Positions 9,728 through 22,160 of a stretch of 64,000 nucleotides of DNA are shown here, piece after piece. Below the pieces are notes generated by a model, which saw only the letters and a list, made by a program, of their open reading frames with translations, did no database searches and was not told where the DNA came from. Positions within the stretch are counted from its first letter, which is position 1, and each line of letters begins with the position of its first letter. The position numbers were made by a program, and so were the translations under genes. This stretch comes from Ramazzottius varieornatus (Eukaryota > Tardigrada > Eutardigrada > Parachela > Ramazzottiidae). The stretch lies in contig BDGG01000017.1 in the NCBI GenBank assembly GCA_001949185.1, positions 698,608-762,607 on the forward strand. Direction: 5' to 3'.

Positions 9728-11204
9728 ATGGCTGCAGCAGATGACGGCGACATGAAGATGAAGGCAACCGATCCGACCATCCGCAACCTGCTAGAGCAAA
9801 CTTCTCTGCGCTGGATCTTTGTCGGGGGTAAAGGCGGCGTGGGCAAAACCACCTGCAGGTATGGCGGCGAATGGCTGGGCTAACTTGAGAGCCGGCGCGT
9901 CTGTTGGAGTGGGACTTGTGCCTGCATATAATTATGTGGCTTACCTTTCTGTAATTCTGTTGTAGTTGCTCTCTAGCTGTCCTAATGGCCAAGCACCGGC
10001 AGAGTGTCCTCCTCATCTCCACCGACCCTGCTCACAACGTCTCCGATGCTTTCAGGCAAAAGTTTACAAAGTACCCGACACTGGTGGCGGGCTTTACCAA
10101 CCTTCACGCCATGGTAAATCCTTTCCCGATTGAGTAAATGGCTATCATACGATACTGTACTCTGCAGGAGATTGATCCACAAGTACAGAACAAGACGGAA
10201 GAGATTGAGGATATGCCCATTAACGATGAAGACGGTAAAGTGTCCTTTGCAATGTATGTAAAGTGTGGTGGAGTATCGACATGTCGATGTCTGGCTATGT
10301 GTATATATATGTATATAGACTTGTGGAACGTCGGTCGGAAAATGGTGGTGGACATTACCAACTCCCTGCCGGGTATCGACGAAGCCATGAGTTACGCGGA
10401 GGTGATGAAGTGAGTCGGCCTTCTCCTGGTCTGTAACCATTGCTGTGACAGTGAAGTGTGGTGGTTGATAGGCTGGTGCAGAGTTTGAACTTTAGCGTAG
10501 TCATCTTCGACACGGCGCCCACCGGTCACACTCTGCGCCTGCTAGCCTTCCCCGAAGTCTTTGAGCAAGGACTGAGCAAGATGGTCAAGTTGAAGAACAA
10601 GATTGGCCCCATCTTCTCCCAGATGTCCAGCATGATGGGCTTGGGGCAGGGCCCTTCCGACTACGACCACATATCCAAGAAGCTGGACGACCTACTGCCC
10701 ACCATCCGCACCATCAACCAGCAATTCCACAACCCCGAAATGACCACCTTTGTTGGCGTCTGTATCGCCGAGTTCCTCTCCCTCTTTGAAACGGAACGCC
10801 TAGGTACGCCTTTCTTCCACTGTACCCTATAGCCTCTGGTCTTCCATGCCGATGTCTTTCTCTTTGCAGTGCAAACGCTGGCTAAACACGGCATCGACAT
10901 CCACAACATCATTGTCAACCAATTGGTCTATCCTCTGGCGCATCATCCTTGTCCACTTTGCCAATCACGGAAGAAACTGCAACAAAAGTATCTACAGCAA
11001 GTAAGGTCCCTCCACCACGACTCTTTTGCCAGAGAATAGTGTGCATATCTGCTGTATGCTTTTCATTGCCTGTTGCAGATCGAGAATTTGTATGAGGACT
11101 TTAACGTGGTAAAGATACCTCTTCTGCAAGATGAAGTCCGCGGTAAAGAAGCCCTGGAAGCCTTCTCAGAAATGCTGGTAACACCTTACCGTCCCTCGTC
11201 GTAA
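9728..11204 (+). CDS. ASNA1: GET3 / ASNA1 ATPase, tail-anchored protein targeting
   Basis: Seven exons: 9728-9858, 9966-10113, 10168-10234, 10319-10409, 10472-10803, 10870-11000 and 11079-11204, giving 341 aa, the usual family length. GET3 is a cytosolic dimeric ATPase that binds hydrophobic tail anchors and delivers them to the ER GET1/GET2 (WRB/CAML) receptor. The deviant Walker A motif [10 protein letters not shown] lies at residues 33-42, with the switch I region [12 protein letters not shown] in exon 2. The A-loop and switch II region reads [12 protein letters not shown]. The Met-rich client-binding stretch MSSMMGLG is in exon 5. The zinc-binding pair CPLC that holds the dimer is in exon 6. 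All phases agree. Confidence 0.96.
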
Positions 11205-11710
11205 GGTAACCCTCTTTTTGACTAGTCGTTACCCCCCGGGTAGGGCCTTTTTAACATTCTCATCTGCCTTTTTAAAATCCCGCTTTCAGCGAGCATCTTT
11301 TTAACTGCAGCCTACTTCCGGTTGGCTCTTACCGTTTCAACACTTGCACCACTTGAGATGCCTGCCTGACTAGAGACTGCACATATATGTATCAGTTTCG
11401 ATATCGTTAGACGAAGAAAACAATGGCAAAGATGGATAGAAAGAAGAACTAAGATGATAAAATGACGGAGCTCATATTCGATCGAAAGATGGTTAGCTAG
11501 AAAGAGCAGTGAAGTGAGCGGCTGCGAGCCTCGTTCATATCAAGACAGTGCTGCAGGAGAGGATCCGATAAAGGATCGACAGTCCGCCGTGAAACATCGG
11601 CTCTTGACTTGCCCTGTGAGAAGGCACAGCCACCCTCAAAGTCCCGCTGTCCTCCTGAGGCTCCTCCAGCTGCCATCCTGGGGATGCTTCTCCCTCTGCC
11701 AGGCAGGGAG
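11205..11710. other. Intergenic region between two convergent genes
   Basis: 3' flanks of GET3 (+) and of the coiled-coil gene (-). No coding evidence. Confidence 0.4.
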
Positions 11711-13970
11711 TCATGGCTGGAAGTGCCAGAGTGGGCTCGCTTCTCGCCATGTCCTCTGCCATGAGGCGGGCCTTTGTGGCCATGGCCGGCCGGCCGGCCG
11801 GTAGTGGGCAGGGGGAATGTCGGCATCGCTGCTCTGGTACCTGGCCTGCTCCTTGGCCCGTGACAGCGCATGCTTCAGCTCGACGTACTTGCCTTCATAG
11901 GTTCGAATAGCTTCATAGAAGGAGATAAGCTCCTCCTGACGACTGTTTTGCTTCTTCAAGGCTTCATACTCTTCGCTCAGGCCTTTCAGCTCCTTAAAAG
12001 TCCCCTGTGCCGCCATTTCCGCTAAGCCAAGTACAACAGTAGCCATTACTCGGTTTTGTCATGTTTGACTAGTCACGACATACCTTCTTTCAGTCTTCCT
12101 TTTGCGCCTTTAATTTCCTGGCATAGAGCTCGAAGTCGCGCAACATTTTCTGTCAAGAGTATGACTACATTAGTAAAGGAAAAATGTGTCGTCTTCTTCT
12201 GACCATTATAGCCTATCGTACCTTGGCGCTTTTGGGAACTGGCCACAATCTGGGCCTTGATGTCGCGAATCTTGGCATCAGTCTGGTTCTGCAACTGGGC
12301 CAAGTCTTGCGCAAAGCTTTCGTCCATTTCCTGCTCTAGTCGTTGCTGTTGCTCAATTAAGACACTGAATTCTTTCATGGTTTCTTCTTTTTCCTTGAGC
12401 TGGCTTCTAGCCAGCTCAGTCTCCCGTTGCCGCATTTCAATGTCTCTCTCTCTTTCCCGTGTTTGCTTATCCAGCTGGCCAGCTTGATCTTCCAACTGTC
12501 TGATGTGGTCTTCTACTCCGCGCAACTGCTTGTCCTACAGAGAGAATAGGCCCGTTATATATGCAGCCGCCTCTGTCAGTAAGGTGGAAGTGAAGAGGGG
12601 GCGTCTATCTAACCAGGGTGCGCAGTTCTCGACTCATGGCTTCGTCTTCCAAGCGGTTGCTGGCTTCTTGCCGTCTCAGCTTCTCCTCGGCACTAGCCAG
12701 GGCGCACTTGGCCCGTTCTTGCAGCTGCTGGTTGCTCTGGCTGATCTGCTTAATTTCCGCCTCCATCATGTCGTTCTCGGCCTTCAAGTGTTGCACTTCC
12801 TGCCGGTACTGCATCAAGGTAGCCTCATGGGGATTACATCGGTCGTAGCTGGACAACTGCCGCTCCAGCTCCTCCAATTCTTCCCGATGCTGGTTGATCT
12901 ACCGTAGGCAAAGAAGCAGGCGTCAATCGGATACGTATAATATGACTGTGATGTTATGGGGGGTATAGTCATGAGGATGTAGTGGAACTGGACTTACCAA
13001 CGGAATTTACCTGCTGATTCTTCTCTTCCAGCTCTTTGCCATAGGTGCATTCGGACAAGGCCAGTTCCTTCTCGGCCTGTGACTTGTGACGAAGATAGTC
13101 GCCTTCGGCCTGAGCGATGGAGTACTCGAGGCTGTTCAGGCTCTTTTGCACTTCTTGAGCTTCCAGTGACAAGGCAGCGTCTTCGGCCACCAAGTCCTTC
13201 ACCTGCTGCTCCATCTCTTTCGTTTCCACTTGAATCTGCTAACAGCTAGAACGTTATGCGATCAAGAAAGTGATGCATGATGATACTTGCGCTATCGTAC
13301 CTGCTGATGATAAGCTTGAGCTTGGGCCATTTGGTTCTCCATGGAGGAGATGGCTTTGTTGGTCCGTTGGATTTCCTGCTCCAGAGCGGCCAGTTCGCTG
13401 CTGGTCTTGCTAGCCTCCACAGCCACATCCTTCTCAAAGTTTATCCGTTCATCCTGCTTCTTCTTCAGCTGAAAGACCAGACCGACATGGTTAAACTTAA
13501 TTCAGTCTTTAATCCACAAGTTCAAAACATAATTAAGCGTTACTTTACCTCAACTTTGTAATTGTTGCGAATTTCTGTCAACTTGTTCCACAAACGAAGA
13601 GAGGCCTGAAAACTCCACAACCTTATTTTTTGCTGTGGTAAAACAATGATGAAATGACAGACAGAAGAGGACTGTTGAGGTGCTGTACCTCCATGTGCTT
13701 TGATACTGCAGCATCAGGGTCATCGCTGTTAGGGACTGTGTTGACTTCCTTGTCGAGGCTAGCCAGCTCCTCGTCTATCATCTTCTGCAATTCGGCATCC
13801 AGTGCCTGTACCATAGACTTTTTGGGCCGGCATTGGTCCAGCGTCATCTTTCTCTCCATCATGCCCCACATGTCCTTCTGTGGGCTTCCACCCGTCATTA
13901 GCGCAGGAAAGTATGCGGAGGAAGGCAACAGCGAGGCCTTCTCACAGGCAAACTCCTTGTCCCAGCTCAT
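11711..13970 (-). CDS. Unidentified coiled-coil protein, 569 aa
   Basis: Eight exons: 13970-13689, 13605-13549, 13468-13301, 13238-13011, 12898-12614, 12534-12222, 12149-12084 and 12021-11711. All phases agree and the total is 1710 bp. Residues 1-50 are non-coiled and contain SPQKDMWGMMERKMTLDQC. From about residue 60 to 540 the protein is an almost unbroken Glu/Gln/Lys/Leu heptad coiled coil. The C-terminus is Pro/Arg/Trp-rich. No motor, nucleotide or zinc motif is seen, and I do not recognise the family. Cytoskeletal, ciliary or kinetochore coiled-coil proteins of this size are plausible but that is inference. The last exon reads across repeated GGCCGGCC, so its end could differ if a further splice exists. 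Confidence 0.7.
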
Positions 13971-14638
13971 TCTGTCCGCCAAATAAAAGATGGTCAACTA
14001 GCTCAAGAACTAGCCCGGTGTCAACTAGCCCAGTGTCAGTCCGGGTGCCAATAGAGTCAACAGGCTTTCCCGGACGTCGCATAATACTCGCTCTTTTCAG
14101 CCGTGGAGCATTATTGTGCAACTAACCATCTCTGCCGCTTGCTTCCGAATACGGAGCTTAACAGATATCAGAAAGCACCTTATGCACGTACCATCAACAG
14201 CAGACTGTGGTAGCTGCAACGGACAATGTGGGTTCAGCCAACAGAGAGTCCTATTTTCCTGCAGGTTAGCTGCTAGGTTACCTGCAAAACTCCAAAAGGA
14301 CCTTTGAACTACAACTGAACAGGGAAAGAAACGGTGACTTTATTGACGGAAACTTTGGACCAGGACAAGTTCATCAACTGTCAAAACGCGGTAAAAAAAG
14401 TGGCGGTCATTTGTTTCGAACATGGATGAAAGTGAGAGCGAGGTTAATAAAAAAGAAACATGGACTATAGCGCTAATGAAAGGACCGTACTGTGGTATCG
14501 GTTGTCGACATCACCTTCGTCTGTATGCAGAAATGGCTGGCAGCGTCTGCAAGCAAAAGTTGAGCTATGTAAGGGAGTGACTGAGCACAAGTGGCAGGGC
14601 GAGGTACCGGTAGAAAAAAGCGAAAGGAAGGTGCTGCC
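13971..14638. other. Upstream region of the coiled-coil gene and 3' flank of UBA1
   Basis: Possible non-coding first exons of the coiled-coil gene lie here: an acceptor-like ggcggacag sits directly before its ATG. No separate gene is supported. Confidence 0.35.
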
Positions 14639-17600
14639 TCAAGAAGAGTTGGCGGTGGTGGTGGGCGCAGAAGAAGCTTGTGGCAAATTGTACTTGACAT
14701 AGGGCACTTCGACATCTTCGCCCTGCAGGTCGTTACAGCAGACTTCAAAGACCAAACTCTTGACATGGGGCTCGACCTTGCGCTTGCTGATCTTGCGGAC
14801 CAGCTCGGTCATCTTCCAGCCCATCCGTTCTTGAGCCTTGTCCTTGGGCAGGAAGAAGGAGTAGAGCATGGAGACGCCCTGGCTGAGCATGGTCACTTCC
14901 AGCTGGTGTTGGCGCTTGAAGTAGGCCAGAAAGTCGGCCAGCGTCATGTCGCCCTGCACCTCGAAGCGATCCCACAGGGTCCACTCCTTGTCACCGTACT
15001 TGTTCTTGGGGGCTGGCATGGGCTCGCTAAAGCCAAAGTAGGGCAGCGCCAGGTTGACAAAGGAATTCTTGTGCTGCTCCAACGACTTGTGTCCTGCAAC
15101 CAGCCCTCACACATGACCTTACGTCCCACTTCTGGCTACCACTTTGTGGCCGTGCAAAGGACAGCTTCAGAACAATGGCTCGTCAAGTTGCTCATGCAGC
15201 CATGTTACATGCTCAGCATGCCAGGTATATGCAGCTGCTTGACAGAGGCCGAGGACTATATCGTAAGGCAATGTCTAGGCGGCAGCCACCATACGACTAT
15301 CTTACGGGAAAGAAAGCGGGCCACATACCTTGGAGCAGCTTGTACAGTTCCAGACAAACCAGGCCGACAACGAGGGAAGTGGTGGTGGCGATGGCGGGGA
15401 TGATCTTGCCGGCAATGAGCTTGGACTTGTGCCGGTCAGCCGGGGCAATGTCGTAGTTTTCGGCCCGCAAGTTAGAGGTGGCCACGATAAAGTCCATGTG
15501 GAAGTTGCTGTCGTCGTCCTTCTCAAACTCGATAGCCTTCATGCGAAAGCCTGCAAGACATACATTTGGCTGGCCATAGTAGATGGTAGTATGTATAATA
15601 TAGTGTGTGCCCCGAGGTACCTTTGAGGGCGGCGGGCGGTGGCAGGCTGTGCAGCATGTCGCTGAGGGTCTGGTTGTCCTGATCCTGCAGGGAATGGCCA
15701 GCATCGCTACTCTGCTGTGTCTGTTCGGCTTCGGTGGTGGCAATCTTCAGGCCTTGCTTGGGCTGGAAGGGCGGCAGATGGATGGCCGCCGCCATGTCGT
15801 GCACTTCCGACGGCGACAGGTTACGGGCTAGACCGTACATTTCCGCCTTCAAGCTGGCCAGCGCAATGATAAAGCCCAAGTGCATGGCGTTGTCGGCGTT
15901 AAACGTCACTACAACCAACAGCAAGCCTTTATACTGCATCAACGGCAATAAGAATATAATTATATGGCTAGTAAGGCCACCTACGAGCATGGGGACAGCG
16001 TTTAGGACCGGACCAAAAAGGTGTGCCGGAGGTGGTCATTTGGTCCTTGGGGAAGTTGTACAGTAGCTGCAAGATTTGGTTGACAAACAAGTCTTCAAAG
16101 TGTTGGCGCGCCAGCAGGACGCAGTCGGCGAAACTCTTGGGCTTCTCCTCGACCAGACACTTTTTCAGCAGCTCAACCATCTCCAAGGGCTGCGCTCCCG
16201 GTAGCTTCAGCACATGCTCCCCTATGTACTTGGGGTCTTCCAGATACCTAGCCAAGACGCAGGGGACAGCGCTATAGCCACAGTTAAGCGGGGCCACATG
16301 ACAAGAAGGGACAAACAAACTAACCGGTTAACATGGCCGGCCGGGGCGTTGAAGAGGCCCTCAAACAAGTCGCGGGCCCACTGTAGCGTGTGCTCAATAG
16401 CGTTGGGAAAGTTCTTCAGTGTACAGATGGGGATGGACTTTTCCGGCGGATCTTGCGACGAGGAGTAGCTTTCCGTCAAGTGAGGGATGACCACTTGGAC
16501 GTTGCCCTTCGTTCCCAGCGTACCTGCAGAAACAAATCTCTCATGCACCGACTAGCATACAGCGACCATGCCCGCCACAATAAGCCAGAGTCTGTACGCA
16601 GGTGCCTGACATGCCTCCCCCCTACAGCTTCTCCTGACCAGCCATATGATGGAGAGCTAGCCTACCTGACTCCAGCAGGGGTTTCTTGTAGAAGACACAG
16701 CGGCGGTCCATATACATGCGGGCATCGACATTGTCCAGGGCGTTGGCCACGCCGTCCAGCCCTTCAAAGAAGGTGTCGTCGTAGACTTTTTCCGTGTCGG
16801 GACCGACACGGTTCTGGTGGGAGATAATGTTCAGCTGGGGATTCATGGCTTTGGCGGCGGCGGCAGCCACGTCCGACTTGATGCGTTGCACGTCCTGCGG
16901 ACGGAAGAGAAACTGACGGTTCAAGTTGGACTTTTCAATGGTGTCCATGTCCGTGATGATGATCCGACCCTACAATAGAGGCTAGCCACCATTTAACACC
17001 GCAAGTCTGCTGGCTGATCTATACCCTTCATTTGTATTTACCGTATCTTCGTTTTGTCCTGAGTGCGATCATGCATACCTGCGGGGAACAGCCCAGGCCC
17101 ATCATGGCGAAATTCTTGAGGAGTTCACAGCCGATGGCGCCGGAACCGACGACAAACCACTTGGAGGATTGCAGCTTGTGGACAAAGGCCTTGCCAAAGA
17201 CGTGGTACTGGCCATCATAGCGCGAATTGTGGGCTTGGGCCTCTTCTTCGCTGATGACGAGGTTGGCGCCATTGGGGGCTGCTTCAGCAGAGGCTGCCGC
17301 TTGGCTAGTGGGCAGACACTCGAAGGCGTCAAAGTACAAAAACTGAAAGACGGGATGAAACTTGCCCGAGCAAGCCTTCAGCACTTCCTGGGCCGCAATG
17401 GAGCCCATCACCGACTGCATGGGACAGAGGTCGCCGCGACAAGTCCGGCTGACCGTCGTCAGCACAGCCTCGTCCAGCGCTTCCAAGCCACCTAAGGCTT
17501 CCTACAATTAACGGACAACCATAGTCAGCTTCTATCATGGTCGACAGGCCCTTCCGTTCCAGTTCCCACCTGTGATAAGCGACCCTTGACAGCCTGACAA

Positions 17601-19029
17601 AGGGCCACAAAGTTTAGGGCATCCTGCTGGTTGTGTGGCCGTGGGCTTTGGCCCTTGTGTTGCGCCCGGAAGTCGTCCAGCGCCATAGCGGCCAGATGCA
17701 ACTGCTGGGGACGGCCCCACTTGGCAATGTCCATCTCGACAAAGGTGGGCTGTAGGAGCGAGTCGCGCAGCGTCTTGAAGTGCAGATGCTTGGCCATCTT
17801 CACCTGCGTCACCACGCCGCCCCGCACATAGGGGCTGTAGTGTGTCGTGTCGCCGATGGCGAACGAGTAGGGATTAATATACTTGATGCGCAATGGCTCG
17901 GCCAAATGGTTCAACTCTTCCATCCCTTGCACTTCTTGGAAGCTGCAAACAAGATTCAATCTGCATGAGGTATGTGGCACGGAGGGCATCTACAGCGCCT
18001 TACGTGACACAATCACCATCCTCCAGCCCATGACGAGCTTCGTCGGCGGCCGTCACCACTCCCTTCTCGTCGTGGGTAATCAGCGAGACCATGCAGGAGA
18101 TGGGCGGCTCGCCGTTGCAGTCCAAGACGGTAAAGTCCGGCCCAAAGTCGCAAAAGAGCTGCCCCACCAAGCCAAAGGTTTTGCACAACAAAAAGTGGCC
18201 ATTGTTCTGGCGACAAATGTCGTTGATGACCATCGACTCGGCCAGGCTGCCTTCCGTCATGACCACCACTTGGAACTGACTGAGAAAGTCCCGGCTCAAC
18301 TGGCCGCGGTAGCTGGTGACGTCGACGTACATGTTCAGCTCGGCCAAGCGCGGACGACACACATCGACTCGACTCTTGCCCACGTCTTCCTCCCGTAGAA
18401 AGAACTGCGAAGCCAAATCGCCCATCTCCACATTACCTATAGCCAACCATGGACGGTACTTGGTACACAGTTAAGAAGCAGTCAGAGCGCAAAGGACAGA
18501 CCATACCTTGGTCGTGGAGACAGACACTCTTGACACCACCCAAGATGATATTCTTGGCAATCTCCACGCCCAAACCTTTCAGGCCGGAAATGAGGATGCT
18601 GGTGGCGGCCATCCGTCGCATGGCTTCGTGACCCAGGACGTACAGCTGCCGCGAGTACAAGCCCTCGTCAATCTGCACTTCGTTGCAGTCACCCTGGTTG
18701 TGGCCATTAGTCTGGCCCACCGCCGTCATGCCGTGCGAGGCCGCGCGGACGGCCGGCTCTTCGTCAGCATGCTCCATGCCGTTGCGCGTCGAGGAATCCA
18801 TGGCTATGCCCTCGCTCTGATGCGGAGGATGATTACCTTGAATATCACAAGAGACCAGAGCGTGGACAATGTCACCGTTGCTGTTGCTGACAGCGGAAGT
18901 AGCAGATGAGTTCGTTACAACAGTAGCAGCAGCAGCACAGTCAGAAGAAGAGGGATTGCGGCGTGGCTTCTTGGCAGGCGGACCTTCAAGCTCCTTTTCA
19001 GGCTGCTGATCGCCCAGATTGGTTGACAT
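14639..19029 (-). CDS. UBA1: UBA1, ubiquitin-activating enzyme E1
   Basis: Ten exons: 19029-18507, 18436-18004, 17942-17570, 17501-17079, 16969-16666, 16523-16325, 16247-15985, 15908-15621, 15550-15329 and 15093-14639, giving 1160 aa. UBA1 adenylates ubiquitin and passes it by thioester to E2 enzymes. The inactive adenylation repeat begins at [16 protein letters not shown]. The active adenylation half carries [19 protein letters not shown] and [18 protein letters not shown]. The catalytic cysteine is in [12 protein letters not shown], about residue 719. The ubiquitin-fold domain ends with [17 protein letters not shown]. The roughly 110-residue N-terminal tail is longer than usual, Ser/Asn/Thr-rich, with a possible nuclear signal AKKPRR. 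An acceptor just before the ATG suggests a 5' UTR intron. Confidence 0.97.
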
Positions 19030-20138
19030 CGATAACTCTCCTACAACAAGGCAGACATACACTGCCTCCTTTCCTCCTGTCCAAGCTACACATCCCAGTT
19101 ACATGACAACCCATGCTGCAAACTGTAATAAAGGAATTAACAATGTTCGATAGCCATCATTTATTTCCAATTTTACTGTCATTGGTCGATTCTCCATGCA
19201 GGATTGCAGGTGCAAATGCGCCAACAGGTCAAATCAATGGCACACTGGGCAGCACACGCAGCGACCCCACCCTCTCATAAATCTCATCATCATTTCGACA
19301 GCCTTGTACAAGTGTACCAAAAACTTAGCCGTCGATAATGGGAGTGACAATTAAACGAGAGCGTAATTATTCTGTGACCAATAACGGTTTTGATTCGCCG
19401 CATGCGCAAGTTTCATTGGCCATTCCATCTGGCTCCTTCTAACACCCATTTTCGACGGTTAATTTTTTGGTACACTCTGTATTTTGTCCCTATTTCTCCA
19501 AGAGTGCTGGGTTTGTCATGGGTTCTCATCCTCCGGAGAAGAGGAGGAATCTCCTAAACTTACGTTAAATCACGGTAAGAATGTCGGATAGACCGTTCTT
19601 TTGTCGTGCCAGCTTGATCCGAAGTCCACTCAAGACAGCTCACAACGATCCTGGCGACTGACCAATCCTTCCTCTTTCCCGTTCACCTGCTCGACAGAAT
19701 CTGCTCCGGTCCGTGGAACTGTACCTAAACGGCAGCAGCAATTCAACTAGAGCAGAAAGTCACGCCAAAAATCTGTCTCGCACAGTCGCACTGACAAGTG
19801 AAAATTTGCCCGAGAAAATTAGAAAATTGATATCGCCGAACAAACAAGTGGAGGTCCGGCTGGGGCGTCGGCACGGCCCTGACTGAGGGATGTTTGCATG
19901 TCTGATGAGTCACAATCGTTCGAACTTCGCTGGCTTTGACGACACAGTATGAGGTAATTTCCCCTGTGGCCTGTGGGTGTATGGACAGATCGCGATCAAG
20001 ACATTCGTCGAGCAGATATTCCATATTCGATCGGAAGTGCGGAACAATAGTCAGTCTGCACTATAATGTTTGTGAGCTTGCGTAATCATTGGTTTTCTTT
20101 TGCAGGTGAGAGGGTCTCCATGATATTGCTCCGTCGCG
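19030..20138. promoter_or_regulatory. Divergent intergenic promoter region with CCAAT boxes
   Basis: UBA1 (-) and the next gene (+) diverge from this interval. CCAAT boxes (either orientation) occur at 19181-19185, 19378-19382 and 19415-19419, the last two inside or next to the MITE. A 93-codon minus-strand open frame at 19743-20024 has no recognisable domain and may be chance. An acceptor ttcttttgcag at 20095-20105 just before the next ATG suggests a 5' UTR intron for that gene. Promoter function is inferred. Confidence 0.4.
19309..19479. mobile_element. 171-bp mariner-like MITE with TA target duplication
   Basis: Near-perfect inverted ends of about 38 bp lie at 19309-19347 and 19441-19479: left caagtgtaccaaaaact followed by tagccgtcgataatggg, right the reverse complement with a few changes. 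The termini are flanked by TA at 19307-19308 and 19480-19481. The end sequence cagagtgtaccaaaaa is typical of Tc1/mariner-derived MITEs. It carries no ORF and sits between UBA1 and the following gene. Confidence 0.75.
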
Positions 20139-21362
20139 ATGTCATCATCTGAATTATTCCTGCGTAACCACCGCTCCTTCTCTCATAAAGACGAATTTGG
20201 CTTTGATGATGGAGATCGTCGAGGCACCCGAGGCTTTCGGAGAGTCTTCGATCGCGATACTGTCTACTTACCTCTTAGAATTCCCGTCACTGTGGTGAGA
20301 AGAGAATCCTTGCCGGACCGTTCTCCCCACAATGGACAGTGGACGTCTTGGCAGAGACAAGAGAGATACAGAGCTGAAGATAGAGGGGATGAGTTGCATG
20401 CCCAAGCGGCAGTTCGTGGGAGGCATACGCGTGTGGTTGTGCGTGAGGTGCTGCAGCTGGTTGGCCATGGATATTCATATTCCAGACGGTGTAATGCCAC
20501 CTTCGTTCCGGCGCAAGTTAGACCGTCATTGACATTTGCCGAAGTTGAGCGCATCCTTTCTTGCTCTGACGCCAAAGTGAAAGAAGAGCGGTTGTCAACT
20601 TCGTTAACCTTTGCTGAAATTGAGCGTATTCTCAGCCAATCGAACATGGTAGAAGAAGAGCAAAACCCCGTGCAAGATGGTGCTGATACCGATGGGCAGC
20701 CTTTACTGTGCAGGACCAACAGTGGGCAGGGATCTGCCGATCAAGGGGAGCCGCATGTGCAAGAACCAACTGATACGGATGCTCCGAAAGAGGATGTTTC
20801 GCCCGCAACAAGTACCCTTCCGAAGGAGGATAAAGTGCTGAACCATGACGATACTGACCATGACCGAAGCAAAGAGGAGCAAGTCGAAGCCAGGATCACG
20901 AAGACGGTAAACGAGCTTGTCTTTGCCATAAAGAAGAACGTGACGGACGACTTGAAGCAGTTACAGAAGGCTCTGTCTGCTCCCCTGCCGGCCCGTCGAA
21001 CCTCAGTTACCTCACGACTCAACTGTGGAATGATCCTGAAAGTGCCTGTCGAAGCCAAGGAAGAAGAAGGCCGACAAAGCAGCCCCATCTTTCGACGTCG
21101 AGCAGCCACCATGGCCTTCCACAGCAGTCCCATCACCGAGAGCAGTCCCATCACCGAGACGGAAGACACGATGAGCATCAGCAGTATAACCAGTGTCCGC
21201 TCGGGTAGGCGTACGCCTTTGGACAGCAGCAGCTTGGTCAACTTCCGTTCGCGTCTCAACAGCCTCCTGAGCCGCGACTCGCCTCGTAATCTCGCTGCCG
21301 TATACTCCATTAATAAACCAGCCCGTCGAAATACCATTTCTTTCGCCTACACTGTCCGTTAA
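20139..21362 (+). CDS. Unknown 407-aa Ser/Arg/Glu-rich, mostly disordered protein
   Basis: One uninterrupted coding exon from the ATG at 20139, unusual among its multi-exon neighbours. The N-terminal 125 residues are Arg-rich. Residues 130-170 hold two copies of a short motif, LTFAEVERILSCSD and LTFAEIERILSQSN. A long acidic, Thr/Asp/Glu-rich middle follows. Near residue 250 is a predicted amphipathic helix (ITKTVNELVFAIKKNVTDDL). The tail is Ser/Arg-rich with several RxxS sites and a tandem SSPITE, and ends RRNTISFAYTVR. No known domain is recognised. The duplicated motif could be a short linear binding motif. Confidence 0.7.
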   Translation: MSSSELFLRNHRSFSHKDEFGFDDGDRRGTRGFRRVFDRDTVYLPLRIPVTVVRRESLPDRSPHNGQWTSWQRQERYRAEDRGDELHAQAAVRGRHTRVVVREVLQLVGHGYSYSRRCNATFVPAQVRPSLTFAEVERILSCSDAKVKEERLSTSLTFAEIERILSQSNMVEEEQNPVQDGADTDGQPLLCRTNSGQGSADQGEPHVQEPTDTDAPKEDVSPATSTLPKEDKVLNHDDTDHDRSKEEQVEARITKTVNELVFAIKKNVTDDLKQLQKALSAPLPARRTSVTSRLNCGMILKVPVEAKEEEGRQSSPIFRRRAATMAFHSSPITESSPITETEDTMSISSITSVRSGRRTPLDSSSLVNFRSRLNSLLSRDSPRNLAAVYSINKPARRNTISFAYTVR

Positions 21363-22160
21363 ACTCAGGTCCCCTTTGAGCCCATAGCCTTTCCATAACT
21401 GTCATGCTATTTCGTACTCGTTAAGTCTCGTTGACCAATGATTTGTTGCGCTGACCTGATCTAGATTGTATTCGAGGCCTTGATGTGGCATTTTCATTCA
21501 GAGTTTTATTGACTGACGGTGACTGTTGCTCTCTTGCCCTGTCTATAGTGGGGCTCTTCCAAGAATTCAGATCCGATTATTTTGAGCATTTCAGTCTTTC
21601 CGTATGGTATTTTTGGTGTAAGGATATCTTTCATGTCGAGGCTTCTTTGCAGAAAAAGAAGACGCGGGTGCAAAGGGTCTACTTGCTGCGGCATGGTAGG
21701 TCGGGGTTATGGCTTCTGGCCGTTTGGCTGGGGGAGTTCTGTCCAACTTGTAACCCGCAGCAAGTTTACACAATCGGAACTCGGAAGTGTCAGATGACTT
21801 AGCCTGAATGTTGTTCCACAACAGCCGCTAACAGCTCATAATTTAAAACAGACTGCCTGCGCAAAAGCTGCTCATCACACAGTGTAGGAGAAGTCTAAAC
21901 AGATCACCGTAGTACATGACGCCTCCAAAGTTGAAATCAGACTAGACAACAAAACTGACAGGATGCGCCGCTTAATTAACGCATCAAGTAGTGTATACCG
22001 TCGCTGTGCGCATCCATGCATACTACCGTACAATCGATACAAATCGAACAAGCTGGCACCTAGGGAGCCAGAGCAGCAAAGAAGCCAGTGAATGTAGCGC
22101 TGTACAGAGCAGAGCAACTAAAGCAAGAGCAGACGATTAACTAAGATGCTTGCCGCTGTT
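21363..22160. other. 3' flanks of two convergent genes
   Basis: No supported coding sequence between the 407-aa gene (+) and the MBOAT gene (-). Confidence 0.4.

Noticed and set aside
10290-10318. tgtatata in a GET3 intron as a Pumilio site
   Set aside because: It lies in a TA-rich intron end and would be spliced out.
14591-15403. 270-codon plus-strand frame inside UBA1
   Set aside because: Antisense shadow of the UBA1 C-terminal exons, which match the family fully.
19743-20024. Minus-strand 93-codon frame between UBA1 and the 407-aa gene
   Set aside because: Lies in a divergent promoter region; no domain, and Cys-rich ends look like chance.
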